Positions 6,354 through 7,083 of a stretch of 7,083 bases of DNA are shown here, in pieces (position 1 is the first letter of the stretch; each line of letters opens with the position of its first letter). The stretch is from Candidatus Sumerlaeota bacterium. Lineage in GTDB: Bacteria; Sumerlaeota; Sumerlaeia; MWCT01; JAGHBZ01. The translations under genes were made by a program, and so were the position numbers. The stretch is from the NCBI GenBank assembly GCA_021160705.1, contig JAGHBZ010000200.1, forward strand, positions 1 through 7,083, in the 5' to 3' direction. The notes under the pieces were generated by a model that saw only the letters and a program-made list of their open reading frames with translations, did not search any database and was not told where the DNA came from.

Positions 6354-7083
6354 ATGAAGAGGTATCTGAAGTTCATAAATGTCTGGTGGAGTCTGGGAGT
6401 GGTCTGTCTGCTGGTCGCCTGTTCACCGAACAGACCACAGGAGAATAAAAAAATCGTTGCCCTTGCCTCGGTCTTTCCGCTTGTAGACTGGGTCAAACAG
6501 GTCGGTGACGACAAAGTGGAGGTCATTTATTTGCCCGCACCGGATACCCCTCATCAAAACTTTTCCCTTTCGCCAGAACTCCGCCAACGCATATCACAAA
6601 CCGATATTGTCTTTGAAATTAATCGCGGACTGGATGACTGGCTTAATCCAATCCTCCATACCCACGCCACTAAAAAGCCCTCTATCGTTGTGCTCTCAAA
6701 AAGAATGCCAGCGTTAGAACCTTATGGCACCCAACATCATATTGATTATGACCAGACACTCGCCTCGCATCAAGCCAGCTCACTCAATATTGACCCGCAT
6801 ATCTGGCTTGACCCCATTCTTGCTCAACAGATGGTACTTCACATCGCTGATGCGCTGAGTACAATTAACCCTTCCGCTGATAAGTATTTTCACGCTAATG
6901 CTGAGCGCTATATGAAACAACTTACCGAACTCCACTTCTGGATTGACCGTAAACTTGCTGGACTCTCACAACGCAGGCTATTCGTGGTTCACAGTAGTTT
7001 TACGTATTTTGCTTATCGGTATAACCTGACGCTTGTCCCTCTGGATAATATCCTGCCTCAGCAAAAGCCAGCTCCTGAATGCA
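6354..7083 (+). CDS. ZnuA/TroA-type metal-binding lipoprotein of an ABC transporter (partial, C-terminus outside window)
   Basis: The frame runs from ATG 6354 to the window edge, giving 243 residues of a protein typically near 300. A short signal with basic residues (K2, R3, K6), a hydrophobic stretch and lipobox LVAC (20-23) indicate a lipoprotein anchored at C23. The rest matches cluster A-I solute-binding proteins, which capture Zn2+ or Mn2+ and pass it to an ABC permease. Three expected His ligands are visible: H67 in TPHQNFSLSP, H149 in DPHIWLDP and H213 in VVHSSFTYFAYRY. The fourth ligand, normally Asp or Glu, would lie beyond the edge. The long His-rich loop of many zinc-specific members is absent; only a short stretch with HH (128-129) and H139 occupies that region. 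Metal choice is therefore open. No clear Shine-Dalgarno site precedes the ATG, but an in-frame TAA at 6339 leaves no other ATG start. The permease and ATPase may lie to the right. Confidence 0.88.
   Translation, partial: MKRYLKFINVWWSLGVVCLLVACSPNRPQENKKIVALASVFPLVDWVKQVGDDKVEVIYLPAPDTPHQNFSLSPELRQRISQTDIVFEINRGLDDWLNPILHTHATKKPSIVVLSKRMPALEPYGTQHHIDYDQTLASHQASSLNIDPHIWLDPILAQQMVLHIADALSTINPSADKYFHANAERYMKQLTELHFWIDRKLAGLSQRRLFVVHSSFTYFAYRYNLTLVPLDNILPQQKPAPEC

Noticed and set aside
6272..6526. Minus-strand 84-codon frame overlapping the lipoprotein start
   Set aside because: Covers the signal peptide and N-terminus of the lipoprotein gene on the opposite strand and has no family features.

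Overview
The window looks like chromosomal DNA from a free-living bacterium, slightly AT-rich by eye. Shine-Dalgarno sites are clear at some genes and absent at others. I see no transposase, phage gene, CRISPR array, tRNA or rRNA. The genes present (SEDS peptidoglycan polymerase, receiver-domain regulator, sodium/solute symporter, lipoprotein metal-binding protein) fit a rod-shaped, probably double-membraned bacterium. I cannot assign a phylum from sequence alone. The dual-receiver protein has the look of proteins from uncultured, deep-branching lineages, but that is only an impression.

Layout. Positions 3-140 on the plus strand hold the last 45 codons of a protein whose body lies outside the window. 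It converges on a four-gene block on the minus strand. In transcription order (right to left) the block is: a sodium:solute symporter (6182-4656); a large polytopic GT-C-like membrane protein with a soluble C-terminal domain (4587-2602); RodA, the SEDS glycan polymerase (2601-1486); and a protein with two receiver domains and no recognised output domain (1347-250). The GT-C-like stop codon is followed directly by the rodA ATG with no intervening base, so those two are very likely co-transcribed and translationally coupled. The gaps before the GT-C-like gene (68 bp) and before the regulator (138 bp) are long enough for additional promoters. To the right, a divergent plus-strand gene begins at 6354. 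It encodes a ZnuA-type metal-binding lipoprotein and is cut by the window edge after 243 codons. The 171-bp divergent spacer (6183-6353) carries a good ribosome binding site and a plausible promoter for the symporter.

How the genes may work together. RodA polymerises lipid II during cell elongation and normally works with a class B PBP (PBP2). No PBP2, mreB, mreC or mreD gene is in the window. The coupled partner is instead a GT-C-like membrane protein of unknown substrate, which suggests lipid-linked glycan or envelope chemistry. The dual-receiver protein downstream could link phosphorelay signalling to envelope growth, but only gene order supports that. The symporter and metal-binding lipoprotein look like ordinary nutrient uptake functions. 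The least explained element is the rodA/GT-C-like pair with a downstream dual-receiver protein. I see no strong evidence of an entirely new system.
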